Positions 48,567 through 57,462 of a DNA stretch of 64,000 bases are shown here, one piece after another. The position numbers were made by a program, and so were the translations under genes. Position 1 is the stretch's first letter. Each line of letters starts with the position of its first letter. The DNA is from JAIRMO01 sp046533115. GTDB lineage: Bacteria > Spirochaetota > Spirochaetia > Treponematales > Breznakiellaceae. The notes beneath the pieces were generated by a model, which saw nothing but the letters and a program-made list of their open reading frames with translations, had not been told where the DNA came from and did no database searches. The stretch spans positions 1 to 64,000 of the forward strand of contig NZ_JAJQRC010000004.1 of the NCBI RefSeq assembly GCF_046533115.1, read 5' to 3'.

Positions 48567-49862
48567 TTATATCTCCATCACCCGGAATGATTCATCAATA
48601 AAGAAGGATCTAAAATCTTCAAAGGCTTCGCTTTCGGTATCATATTTGCCATCATTCTTTATTTCTATGGGGGTGATAATATTATGCGCTCCGTCATTCT
48701 TAAAAAACAAAACCTGTGCCGGGACCTTGTTTTCCGACTCCTTCATCTGATAACGGAAGCGATCGATAATGTAGTCACTGTGGGTTTCAACAACAAAAAA
48801 TGTTTCTGCTTCGCGCCGGGCTGCCTTATACAAAAATCCGCCAAACGCAGACTGCGCTTTGGGATGGAGATGAACCTCCGGTTGTTGAATAGAAAATAAT
48901 CCGCTTTTTAGCTGTAACATTTCCATGATTATGGGTAAAATTTGTGAAACCCCATAACCCACAAGCGAAATTTTATAATTACTTTTGTCTTTTTTGATTA
49001 ACAATTCAAAAGGATCTGTTTTATTGTCTCCGAACCGTTTTACGTCAAGGGAATCGAACAAACCGCTTTCCTTGCCATAATCATTAAGCATTTCTTTTAT
49101 ATGAACCGGATAAAATTCTTTGTCAGACAACAATTCCTTGATTGTAAATGGAATATGGTTGCCTTCAGCCGAAAAGCTTTTTTTTCCGCCGGAATAAATT
49201 GCCTGTGGCTTTGCCCTAATTGGCGCTAAAAATGTCGAACTTTCAATAGAAAATGTATCCATACCAGCCTTAGTAAAAAAGTCAACAGGGAATGAGCCTT
49301 CTTTCTTTGATCTTAATACGGTCCTAATTTCATAAAAAGGAACAAGTACATCCGAGCCATAATACAAACCATCAACATTCCATTCGTTTTTTTTATCTAT
49401 AGAGTCTGCATAGTCAAGAAGTTCTGAAAGCGATTTATCATTCATCTTGACAATAAAGGAGGTATCAAAATACGCGAGGATTTTTTTTGGCTTTCTGGCC
49501 ATAATGCACAATTCATGATCACCGGTATAAATTATTTCCCTAAATCCGTTTGCAAGACCATCATCATTGGTAAACGAATATACATGTATCGTTTTGTCAT
49601 TATTAATTGAACCAAGCGTAAAATAGTCCCTTGTCGCATTTACGGAATGGAGATCGCTAAATGATTTAAATTCAATTTCGTCTGTTATAACAGCCTCGGT
49701 CCAAAATCTATAGTACGACATTATCGTCAAAGCATTTATCAGCGATGTCTTGCCGCTGGAATTTTCACCAACAAGGAAATTTACATCCCTTAAATCAACA
49801 CAGGTATCCTGGAATCCGCGAAAATTATCGAGATAGTATTTCAATTTTTCCCCCCATACCAA
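48567..49862 (-). CDS. AAA family ATPase (OLD/AAA_15-like, no TOPRIM)
   Basis: A 431-aa ABC-type ATPase. Walker A GENSSGKTS at residues 32-40; a signature-like VGYGVSQILPIIMEM; Walker B FSIQQPEVHLHPKAQ and then VVETHSDYIIDRFR with the H-loop. The middle 200 residues are an insertion with mixed character. Unlike OLD nucleases there is no C-terminal TOPRIM domain. Such ATPases act as sensors in several phage defence systems (for example AriA of PARIS and PtuA of Septu). It lies 19 nt after mod and 1 nt before the PIN-like gene. Confidence 0.82.
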   Translation of the reverse strand: MVWGEKLKYYLDNFRGFQDTCVDLRDVNFLVGENSSGKTSLINALTIMSYYRFWTEAVITDEIEFKSFSDLHSVNATRDYFTLGSINNDKTIHVYSFTNDDGLANGFREIIYTGDHELCIMARKPKKILAYFDTSFIVKMNDKSLSELLDYADSIDKKNEWNVDGLYYGSDVLVPFYEIRTVLRSKKEGSFPVDFFTKAGMDTFSIESSTFLAPIRAKPQAIYSGGKKSFSAEGNHIPFTIKELLSDKEFYPVHIKEMLNDYGKESGLFDSLDVKRFGDNKTDPFELLIKKDKSNYKISLVGYGVSQILPIIMEMLQLKSGLFSIQQPEVHLHPKAQSAFGGFLYKAARREAETFFVVETHSDYIIDRFRYQMKESENKVPAQVLFFKNDGAHNIITPIEIKNDGKYDTESEAFEDFRSFFIDESFRVMEI

Positions 49863-49881
49863 ACAATATTATAGCACATAT

Positions 49882-51666
49882 TCAATCATCTTCCTCAAAC
49901 AAGTCTCCCTGTTTCTTTATCGGCTTTTTCGCCATGGGGAGATTTTCTACCTGTAAACTGTAATCATCATGTCCCCATTCGCATTTTGCAAGGACCGTGT
50001 TGGGTATCTTTTTGATGGTCAGGTTGGGAAAGCCGCCGGAACGGGAACGGAACGCGGTGCACATGACCAGGAGGGTCCGCCTGCTCCCCACGTCTTCGGA
50101 CAGGAGGGCAAGCTGTTCGTGGGTAAGGTGGGCGGTGGTAACGTAGATAAAATCGTTTTCCGTGGACCTGCCGTGGATCCAATAGACCGAATCTGAGGGC
50201 TCGTAGCTAAAGCCTTCCAGTTTGCAGACCGCCTCGGCAAGCATGGGTGCGTTGTACTCCTTGTTGATAATCCAGTTGCCCCATTTGTCCTTTTTCAGCA
50301 GGGACGGCGCAAGCCGGTAATACCGGAACCCGCCGCCGCCCTTCCAGTCCGCAGCTTCGGTAACGCCCCCCGGATCTTCGCCGTCGATGACCTTTTTCAG
50401 CCGGGGAATAATGTGGGTGTGGCAGTGTTCGCCCAGCTCCACCATGATCCAGCGCCGTCCCATCTTATGGGCCACCGCGCCGGTAGTGCCGGAACCGGCG
50501 AAGGAGTCGAGGACGAGGTCGCCTTTTCCAGTACACATATCAATTATCCTTGATACAAGTACTTCCGGTTTTTTGCCATTTGGAAATTGAACCCCGCCTT
50601 CTTTTGTGAGATTGTTATACTGTATATCATCCCAGAGATTACCCATGTTATCCAATTTGATGTAATTATTGCCGTTTTTAACAACAACATCTTTTAACCA
50701 TGCTATAAGGTTATCGTTTTTATAATAAAACCTTGTTAATCTGCCGGCATTTTTTCCTTTGGTGGGTATATATTCAATACTAAAATAATCATTTTTTATA
50801 TTTTTAGTCGCCTCTATTACCTTGGTACGAATAGAAGTCTGAGCGTTTGTGGTTCTAAAAATTTTGTTTATATATTTATAATATGTATCTCTTATATTAC
50901 CTTTGCAATACTTATCCGCTATATGCTTTATGGATGATACAATTACATCTTTATGCTTGTATAGTCTTATAATATCTCCGTTGCCAGCAATAATATCAGA
51001 GATATATTCACCAGAATCCATGCTTTCCATTACACTGGTATATTTCCAGCTTTTACCATCATCTTCCATGTCCTGTATATATTTCATTAATTCCTGTTGC
51101 TTTTGAGGAATGACATTTAGTTTAAATTGATATGCGTCTTTAGCATAAAACAAAATATACTCAACATTATCCTGTAAACTGTTTCCCAAATGACTGCCGC
51201 TTACCCCTGCTATTTTTGTTTTACAATTGATAACATTGATCAAATTTGGGCGTCCAAATATTTCATCCATAATTAATTTTAAATATGCCATTTCATTGGC
51301 ATCAATTTGAACTAAAATACATCCATCTTTTGATAAAAGTTTTTTTAGCAATTCCAACCTGTCCCGCATAAGCCCAAGCCAGATTGAATGTTCTATCCCG
51401 TCATCGTAATGCTCAAAGGCACTGCCGGTGTTGTAGGGCGGGTCAATGTAGACGCATTTTACCTTGCCGGTAAATTCCTGTTCCAGGGCTTTGAGGGCCA
51501 GGAGGTTGTCACCAAAGATGAGGCGATTATCGAAGATATCTTTTTTGCCGGTGCGGTGCTTGGCGTGGTAGCTTTTGGATGGGTCTTCCAGCAAAATGCG
51601 CGGTTCGAGACGGGGGCGGTTTTCCTTGCCGATCCAGGTTAGTTCAAGACGGGGGTTAGATGTCAT
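49882..51666 (-). CDS. mod: Type III-like DNA adenine methyltransferase (Mod)
   Basis: A 594-aa beta-class N6-adenine methyltransferase: the catalytic motif VYIDPPYNTGSAF (DPPY about residues 75-78) comes before the SAM motif DSFAGSGTTGAVAH. Between them the target-recognition part (about 50540-51370) is strikingly AT-rich, while both ends are GC-rich. It methylates the recognition site and guides Res. ATG at 51666 has AAGGA 6 nt upstream and overlaps the stop of the SMC-like gene. The C-terminal 200 residues have helical, unassigned character. Confidence 0.88.
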   Translation of the reverse strand: MTSNPRLELTWIGKENRPRLEPRILLEDPSKSYHAKHRTGKKDIFDNRLIFGDNLLALKALEQEFTGKVKCVYIDPPYNTGSAFEHYDDGIEHSIWLGLMRDRLELLKKLLSKDGCILVQIDANEMAYLKLIMDEIFGRPNLINVINCKTKIAGVSGSHLGNSLQDNVEYILFYAKDAYQFKLNVIPQKQQELMKYIQDMEDDGKSWKYTSVMESMDSGEYISDIIAGNGDIIRLYKHKDVIVSSIKHIADKYCKGNIRDTYYKYINKIFRTTNAQTSIRTKVIEATKNIKNDYFSIEYIPTKGKNAGRLTRFYYKNDNLIAWLKDVVVKNGNNYIKLDNMGNLWDDIQYNNLTKEGGVQFPNGKKPEVLVSRIIDMCTGKGDLVLDSFAGSGTTGAVAHKMGRRWIMVELGEHCHTHIIPRLKKVIDGEDPGGVTEAADWKGGGGFRYYRLAPSLLKKDKWGNWIINKEYNAPMLAEAVCKLEGFSYEPSDSVYWIHGRSTENDFIYVTTAHLTHEQLALLSEDVGSRRTLLVMCTAFRSRSGGFPNLTIKKIPNTVLAKCEWGHDDYSLQVENLPMAKKPIKKQGDLFEEDD

Positions 51667-54001
51667 CATCAATCCTTGGATCCACTCCAGGTTGCGTTAA
51701 TGGGTGTAACTCTAAATGATTGTCTTTACACCCACAAATCCAAAAACTACCTGAATTCTTCTTCGGCAGATTCATACATTTAGGGCAGATTAACAATTCT
51801 GCAATTTCAATAACCGATAAAGCAAAATTCCGCACCTCGCTATCGGTAATATCACTCCCAGACAGATTAAAATGACAGCCTACCTGATTTCTTATCCATT
51901 GACTTGCTATTGCCGCATCTAATAATGGCTTCAACGCGATTTCTTTTCCATCTTTTTTTATTGTGAGCAGTTTCGCCAACTTGGAATCAATCCCTCCAAC
52001 AAGTTCTCCAAGTGTGTATTCGTTACGTCCGTTGCGCGGGAGGGAGCATCTATATCTGAGTGTAATAAAATCCAGCATTGATTCTAATATAATACCTGCC
52101 TTTGATGCTACAACCTGCCTGTCAAAGGTTTTCTGAATTAAAATTTCTTTTAATTCAGAAAGAGCTTCCTTAAATTCAGAAATTTGTATACCGTTATTTA
52201 ATGACCATGGGCCCAATTCAATCACATCAATATTTGAAACCGCACTTCTTGTAAATTTATACCTATCCTTCCATGGTCTATAGTGGGTGGTAACTATTAT
52301 TTGGTTAAATATTTTTGACTGTTCATGAAGCATCGTCATGAACCTATCCATATGTTGAGCATCCACGGAAGTCAAAACATCATCGAGTAATAAGATTGAA
52401 GAGTCGGTTTTATAATATTTCGCCAAGGCAATGAATACGCATATCCCAAGTGTGTCCAAATGTGATTCGGAATAATAAGCCTGCGGGGGTATTTGATTTG
52501 CGCCATAAAAAGATGCGTCAAATTCTAACGAATTCTTCACATTAGGCTTCAGGTAAAACCTTGGGTTTCCTATCTTTTCGTCAGGGTGAAGTTCTGCATA
52601 TAATCGTGAAACCTCATGGGATATGTCTTCAAGAATATTTTCAATATAATCTTTCCGTTCCTTTTCTACAATGGATAAAATAGCAGTTAGTTTTGAAAGC
52701 GAATTTTCTTTAATTTTTGCCATTTCCTTTTTTTCATTTACAACATTTAGCTGATTTTGAATAGCTCCGTATAAATCAACGGATTTCTGCAACATATCTT
52801 TTTTCTCTTCTAATTGTTTTTTATAAATGTCATAAAAGACATCATGCCATTCTAAATAAGCAATAAAAATAGCAGAAGAAAAACCTGAAGAAAGCAATAT
52901 GCTGTCAACGAATTCTGGTTTTAAATGTAATATTGCTTTAATTTCTTCGGCCAATATATCAACAGATCCTATTAGCTTCTTTAATCCATTGAGAAAATCA
53001 TTTTCCCTTTGAGATTTTAATGCTTGCTTTTCTTTAAGCGCAGCTTCTGCTTTCTTTATTTCAAGAGATAGGATTTCAGTTTCTTTCATGCCTTGAATTC
53101 TTGCTGTTATACTTCGAGAAAGCTGATCAATATTTTGAGCCGATCCGCACACTGGACAGCTATCCAAGTTTTTATTATCCCCCAAGTATTTTCCTGCTTC
53201 TTGTAGCAATGTAAGCAATGCAATATCTTGCCCCTTCTGCTCTTCTTCAAATACTTGTTTCTTTGATAATGCATTTTCAAGATCTATTAATGCAGATGCT
53301 TCAGTTTTTTGAGCAGTATCCAAAGAAAGCGATATATTTTCGATATTTGAAAAAAGAGATAAAAAAGAACTAATGGTATCAACTATGGTTTTATTGAGAG
53401 TAATATCTGTTTTGATTTGTGATTCGGCCCACTCTGTAGATGATTTTCCCATTTTCCCATTTTCTTTCCAAAGGTTTTCTAAAGCATCATTGGCTTGTAA
53501 CAACGCACGAGAATACTCATCAAATAACCTTTCGGTATCTCTAATAGCATCTCGCAAAGAATTTTCTGTTTTCTCAGTAAATGGGACACTAATAAACGTT
53601 TTAAGTTCTTCAAATCGTTTGCTGGGCGGCTGTTCTATAAGTTTAAGTATTGCAGGTCTTCTGAGAATATTGGCATCGGGAACATCCGAGGGACTGGTAA
53701 CAATAGAACCACCAGATAAAATCGCCTGCCATTTTCCTGTATCACATTCTAACTCAACAAGACTTTCTGCGGCTTTTTTTCCATAGGCTACAATATATTT
53801 ATTTGCTGATTTATTAATTGAAAAATTATCCAATGATCCGAACTTTTTTTTGCATATAAAATCAAATGCGTCAATTATAGTTGACTTTCCAGTTCCATTT
53901 TCACCAAATATCAATGACAACGACTTGGATTTGTCAAAATTTACCACCGTTTTGTTTGATGATCCCCGAAAATTAGAGAGTGTGATTTTTTGCACTTTCA
54001 T
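51656..54001 (-). CDS. SMC/RecF-like ATPase with zinc hook and C-terminal HEPN-like RNase motif
   Basis: A 781-aa protein. Walker A GENGTGKS near residue 34; long coiled coils either side of a zinc-hook CPVC (about residue 290); signature-like SESHLDTLG and Walker B ILLLDDVLTSVDAQ (about residue 555), then TTHYRPW. After the ATPase head comes a helical domain with IRNQVGCHFN, that is R704-N-x4-H710, the HEPN RNase motif, and a C-terminal zinc ribbon (CPKC 739-742, CGC 756-758). No nuclease domain of SbcC type. The architecture suggests a DNA-end or phage-structure sensor joined to an RNA-cutting effector. AT-rich; coupled by ATGA to the small gene upstream. Confidence 0.8.
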   Translation of the reverse strand: MKVQKITLSNFRGSSNKTVVNFDKSKSLSLIFGENGTGKSTIIDAFDFICKKKFGSLDNFSINKSANKYIVAYGKKAAESLVELECDTGKWQAILSGGSIVTSPSDVPDANILRRPAILKLIEQPPSKRFEELKTFISVPFTEKTENSLRDAIRDTERLFDEYSRALLQANDALENLWKENGKMGKSSTEWAESQIKTDITLNKTIVDTISSFLSLFSNIENISLSLDTAQKTEASALIDLENALSKKQVFEEEQKGQDIALLTLLQEAGKYLGDNKNLDSCPVCGSAQNIDQLSRSITARIQGMKETEILSLEIKKAEAALKEKQALKSQRENDFLNGLKKLIGSVDILAEEIKAILHLKPEFVDSILLSSGFSSAIFIAYLEWHDVFYDIYKKQLEEKKDMLQKSVDLYGAIQNQLNVVNEKKEMAKIKENSLSKLTAILSIVEKERKDYIENILEDISHEVSRLYAELHPDEKIGNPRFYLKPNVKNSLEFDASFYGANQIPPQAYYSESHLDTLGICVFIALAKYYKTDSSILLLDDVLTSVDAQHMDRFMTMLHEQSKIFNQIIVTTHYRPWKDRYKFTRSAVSNIDVIELGPWSLNNGIQISEFKEALSELKEILIQKTFDRQVVASKAGIILESMLDFITLRYRCSLPRNGRNEYTLGELVGGIDSKLAKLLTIKKDGKEIALKPLLDAAIASQWIRNQVGCHFNLSGSDITDSEVRNFALSVIEIAELLICPKCMNLPKKNSGSFWICGCKDNHLELHPLTQPGVDPRIDDDI

Positions 54002-54189
54002 TTTTTTGTTTCCTTGTTTTCACAATTCTCATCCCTCTGAGTTTCAACAAGGAAAATTATATCACTGGAAGAAACCTTGCCATCTTTTATAAAAGATGCA
54101 AACTTATTTATAAAATTATTTGACCACTGGCCAGTTTCCTGCAATTTATTAGTTACCTTAATAGCTATTTCTTCATCGGCTGACTTCAT
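53998..54189 (-). CDS. Small protein between SNF2 helicase and SMC-like ATPase
   Basis: A 63-aa acidic/basic mixed protein (KSADEEIAIKVTNKLQETG, WSNNFINKFASFI). ATGA overlaps with both neighbours and GGAGG before the ATG at 54189 argue that it is translated. No known domain; two predicted helices with an aromatic WSNNFINKF centre. Could be an inhibitor or adaptor of the ATPase that follows. Confidence 0.6.
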   Translation of the reverse strand: MKSADEEIAIKVTNKLQETGQWSNNFINKFASFIKDGKVSSSDIIFLVETQRDENCENKETKK

Positions 54190-57056
54190 ACTACCCTCCA
54201 TTCCACCTCAAACAACGTCTCCCTATTATACTCCACCTTGAGTTTCGCTTCAATATCCTCAATCAGCCTGTCCCGGTGGCGGTCTATGTCGTCCTGGGTA
54301 TCGAAAAGGGCCTTTCGCTTGGTATTGCGGGCGGCTTCAAGGTTTCTTATCTCTTTTTGATGACGCAGTTTCTCCTCAAGGGTCAGGGCGGATACCGAGA
54401 GGCGGCGGGTTTCTTTTATTTGCTTGTCAATATCCTTTATCTCCCGCTCAAGGCCGAGTTTCAGGTCCTCCGCCCAGCCGTCCAGTTTGTCGGCTTCTTT
54501 TTCAAAGTAGTCGGCGTTGCGCCGGGATACGCGGTCAAGAACGGCTTTTTCCTTTTGGTCGAGGAGGCCGGCGATACCGGTTTCCTCCGGGGCCGGGGGT
54601 TCGCTTAGAACTTTTCCGTAAAGGGTAAAGAGGCGTTTAATGGCTTCGTCATCAAGGGCTTTTCCGCTCCGGGTAGTACCGGCAAAGAGAAAGTATTCTT
54701 CGTCTTGTTCCAGGGCCTTTACCGTAAGCATTGCGGCGATCAAGAACCCGGATTGGCCCTGGTATTCCTCAAGGATCGAGATTCTTCCCTCGTGGTTGGT
54801 CAGGTCAAATTCGATTACCGCAGGCTGCAACTCCCGCGTTTTGGCGGAGTTGATAACCGCCATTGCCAGGGGATGCCCCAGACGGTAGAGGTGGGCTTCG
54901 CCGCTGCGCCGGGGGAGTTCGTAGAGGCCCAGGGGATAATCGCCTTCAAAGGGCCGGCGGCGGAGGGTAAAAGAATAGTCGGACAGAAATTCTGCGTCCC
55001 CGGCCAATTCATGGCGGGTTATGTCCATGAGCAGATTTTCGAAACGGCTGCGGTAATCCTGGGCTGAGGAGGAGTAGAGCCGCAGTTTTTCACGAACTTC
55101 GTCATCAAAGTTTTCGATAAGCTCTGTCCGGGCTTTTTTTAGGGAACTGTCAATATCCTCACTCATTTCTAATTGAAGGGCATCAAAGGCGGCCTGGATG
55201 TCTTCGGTTTTCCGGCAGTTCTGATATATATCGGCTATGCGTTTTTCGAAGTCAACGCCGGATTCAATGGAACCAAGTATTTCATCGCTGGAACCGAACA
55301 CGCCGTCAAAAAGGCGGAACTTTTCGGACAACAGTTGATAAACCCGCTGATCCGCTTCATTTTTTTCATTCAGAAAATTGACCACCACCACATCGTGCTC
55401 TTGCCCGTAACGGTGGCAGCGGCCTATGCGCTGTTCGATACGCTGGGGATTCCAGGGGAGGTCGTAATTGACCACCAGGGAACAGAATTGCAGGTTGATG
55501 CCTTCGGCCCCGGCTTCGGTGGCGATCATAATCATCCCCTCGTGCCTAAAATAATCAACCAGGGCGCTCCGCATATCAGCGGATTTTGAGCCGGTTATCC
55601 GGTCGGTTCCCTCGTGCTTTACAGCCCAGGCTTCGTAAATGACCTTTGACCGTTCATCGGTGTTGGAACCATTAAAGAGGAGAAGTTTGTCGCCCCAGGG
55701 GCTGGTGGAGAGTATCCGCAACAGGTACTCCTGGGTCCGCCGGGATTCGGTGAATATGACTGCCTTCCGGGCAGCCCCCAGCCGTTCTGCTTCGGCAAAG
55801 CCTTTTTCAAGCGCAATGAGCAGGGCCTTGCCCTTGGCGTTTTCCGTGATACCCACCGCCAGTTCTTTGTAGGATTGAAGATCGGCAATTTCCTGTTTGA
55901 TGGCTTCTATTTGATCGTTGTCCAGGGGTTCCTCGTTTATTTGATCGTCCCATTCCTCGCTTGACCTTTCGTCAAAGGTTTCTTCGAACCCTTCATAATC
56001 GGCTTCCACATCGGCGGCCATGGCCGCGTCATCATATTCATGATCGCTATGGGCAATCTTTGCTTCCAGCCGCCGGATCATGACTTCCAAAGTTCCCGCT
56101 ATGGCAAAGCTGGAGGAAGCCAACAATTTTCTGACAATCAGCGTTATGAGGGTGCGCTGTCCCGTCGGAAGGGCCTGCAAGTTAGGACGCTGCAAATATG
56201 TGGACACCAGATTGTAGAGCCGGTCTTCGCTTTCTTCCGGTGTAAAGGGCTCAAGCAGGGGAAGGCGGCGGGTATAACGGATATAAGGCAGCACCTGTTT
56301 TCGCAGAGTCCGTTTGCAAAAGGGAGCGATTCTGTTTTTCAAAGTATGTAATGCTGCTGGTCCCGGAGCATTGACGAACTGTTCTTTAAAACTTTTGATG
56401 TCTCCAAAAACGTGTTCATCAATAATGCTCACGAGGCCAAAAAATTCCAGCAGGGAATTCTGCAGAGGCGTTGCGGTGAGGAGTATTTTGGGGTAGTCGT
56501 TTAAAGTCTGTTTTAAGGTATTGGCAATAATATTGCTCGGCTTGTACACATTCCGCAGCCGGTGGGCTTCGTCAAATACCACGAGGTCCCAATCAACGGA
56601 TTTGATTTCATTGGCCTTGTTCCGGGCAAACTGATAGGAACAGAGAACAATGGAATTGGAAACAAAGGGCCGTGCGATTCCCGCTTTTTTCAGCTCCTTC
56701 CAGGTTTTAGTTTCAAGAATGATTGAGGGGAGGAAAAATTTTTCCGCCAGTTCTTCCTGCCACTGTTTACGCAGGTTTGAGGGAAGGATGATGAGGATTT
56801 TCCGTTTCCGTTCCGCCCATTTCTGGGAAATGATGATGCCCGCTTCTATGGTTTTTCCCAGGCCGACTTCATCGGCAAGAATGGCTCCTTTATTAAAGGG
56901 CGAATTAAAGGCAAAAAGGGCTGCGTCTATCTGGTGGGGATTGAGATCGACTTGGGCATCCACCAGAACCGAGGCAAGCCGGTTTTCGCTGTCTATGGGG
57001 AATTTCCGGGTCAATTCATAGGCGGCAAGTTTTGCGTGATAATCGGTCCAGGACAC
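54186..57056 (-). CDS. SNF2-family DNA helicase/translocase
   Basis: A 956-aa SNF2/RapA-type ATPase and first gene of the operon. Motif I ADEVGLGKT (residues 61-69), Ia LPSNLRKQW, II VFDEAHRLRN, III LLTATPLQNSL, V/VI ATEAGAEGINLQF and RIEQRIGRCHRYGQ. The C-terminal 250 residues are a long charged coiled coil (KEIDKQIKETRRLS). It moves along DNA; in the operon it may remodel or stall DNA for Mod/Res. Similar in size and layout to DISARM DrmD, but the other DISARM genes (DUF1998, PLD) are missing. Starts with GTG at 57056; AGGAG lies about 11 nt upstream. GC-rich. Confidence 0.88.
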   Translation of the reverse strand: MSWTDYHAKLAAYELTRKFPIDSENRLASVLVDAQVDLNPHQIDAALFAFNSPFNKGAILADEVGLGKTIEAGIIISQKWAERKRKILIILPSNLRKQWQEELAEKFFLPSIILETKTWKELKKAGIARPFVSNSIVLCSYQFARNKANEIKSVDWDLVVFDEAHRLRNVYKPSNIIANTLKQTLNDYPKILLTATPLQNSLLEFFGLVSIIDEHVFGDIKSFKEQFVNAPGPAALHTLKNRIAPFCKRTLRKQVLPYIRYTRRLPLLEPFTPEESEDRLYNLVSTYLQRPNLQALPTGQRTLITLIVRKLLASSSFAIAGTLEVMIRRLEAKIAHSDHEYDDAAMAADVEADYEGFEETFDERSSEEWDDQINEEPLDNDQIEAIKQEIADLQSYKELAVGITENAKGKALLIALEKGFAEAERLGAARKAVIFTESRRTQEYLLRILSTSPWGDKLLLFNGSNTDERSKVIYEAWAVKHEGTDRITGSKSADMRSALVDYFRHEGMIMIATEAGAEGINLQFCSLVVNYDLPWNPQRIEQRIGRCHRYGQEHDVVVVNFLNEKNEADQRVYQLLSEKFRLFDGVFGSSDEILGSIESGVDFEKRIADIYQNCRKTEDIQAAFDALQLEMSEDIDSSLKKARTELIENFDDEVREKLRLYSSSAQDYRSRFENLLMDITRHELAGDAEFLSDYSFTLRRRPFEGDYPLGLYELPRRSGEAHLYRLGHPLAMAVINSAKTRELQPAVIEFDLTNHEGRISILEEYQGQSGFLIAAMLTVKALEQDEEYFLFAGTTRSGKALDDEAIKRLFTLYGKVLSEPPAPEETGIAGLLDQKEKAVLDRVSRRNADYFEKEADKLDGWAEDLKLGLEREIKDIDKQIKETRRLSVSALTLEEKLRHQKEIRNLEAARNTKRKALFDTQDDIDRHRDRLIEDIEAKLKVEYNRETLFEVEWRVV

Positions 57057-57381
57057 CTTTTTGTGACTCCTTCATTCGTAATGATATCATAGCATACTAT
57101 CCATGTATATAGTGTTTCCCGGCATAATATACGCTAGTAATGGGGCTCTATACATAGTGGCAACCGGCGCCTAGACGGTTATGCGGACTTATCGTTATCA
57201 TGAGGTGTATGTTAATGGGCTGGTGAGAGAACCCGGCTGGGATCTCTCAAGTCCCTTTCCCCCTGAACCTTGACAGAGCTATTTTAATTACATAAACTCG
57301 TAATAATAGTGGGTCTGCTCTTATCTTAGGACGGTTGGTTAAATTTGTCCTTTGACGGGGGCCAAGGGGGCTTATAAAAGC
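57057..57381. other. Intergenic region between the defence operon and tRNA-Leu
   Basis: AT-rich left part should hold the minus-strand promoter of the SNF2 operon, but no convincing TTGACA/TATAAT pair was found there. The right part holds the tRNA-Leu promoter. No gene or repeat seen otherwise. Confidence 0.5.
57270..57298 (+). promoter_or_regulatory. Promoter of tRNA-Leu
   Basis: TTGACA at 57270-57275, a 17-bp spacer and TAAACT at 57293-57298, about 80 nt before the tRNA. Confidence 0.7.
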
Positions 57382-57462
57382 GCGAGAGTGGTGAAACTGG
57401 TAGACACGCCAGACTTAGGATCTGGTGCCTTCGGCATAAGGGTTCAAGTCCCTTCTCTCGCA
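57382..57462 (+). tRNA. tRNA-Leu (TAG)
   Basis: Class II tRNA: acceptor GCGAGAG / CTCTCGC, long variable arm TGCCTTCGGCA, anticodon loop CTTAGGA (anticodon TAG), T-loop TTCAAGT, discriminator A. CCA is not encoded. A degenerate echo of its 3' end (CCCTTCTCT) lies about 45 nt downstream. Confidence 0.94.

Noticed and set aside
45355..57056. Call as DISARM or BREX
   Set aside because: A DrmD-like SNF2 helicase and a methylase are present, but no DUF1998 protein, PLD nuclease, PglZ or BrxC/BrxL homologue is seen; Mod and Res are of type III form.
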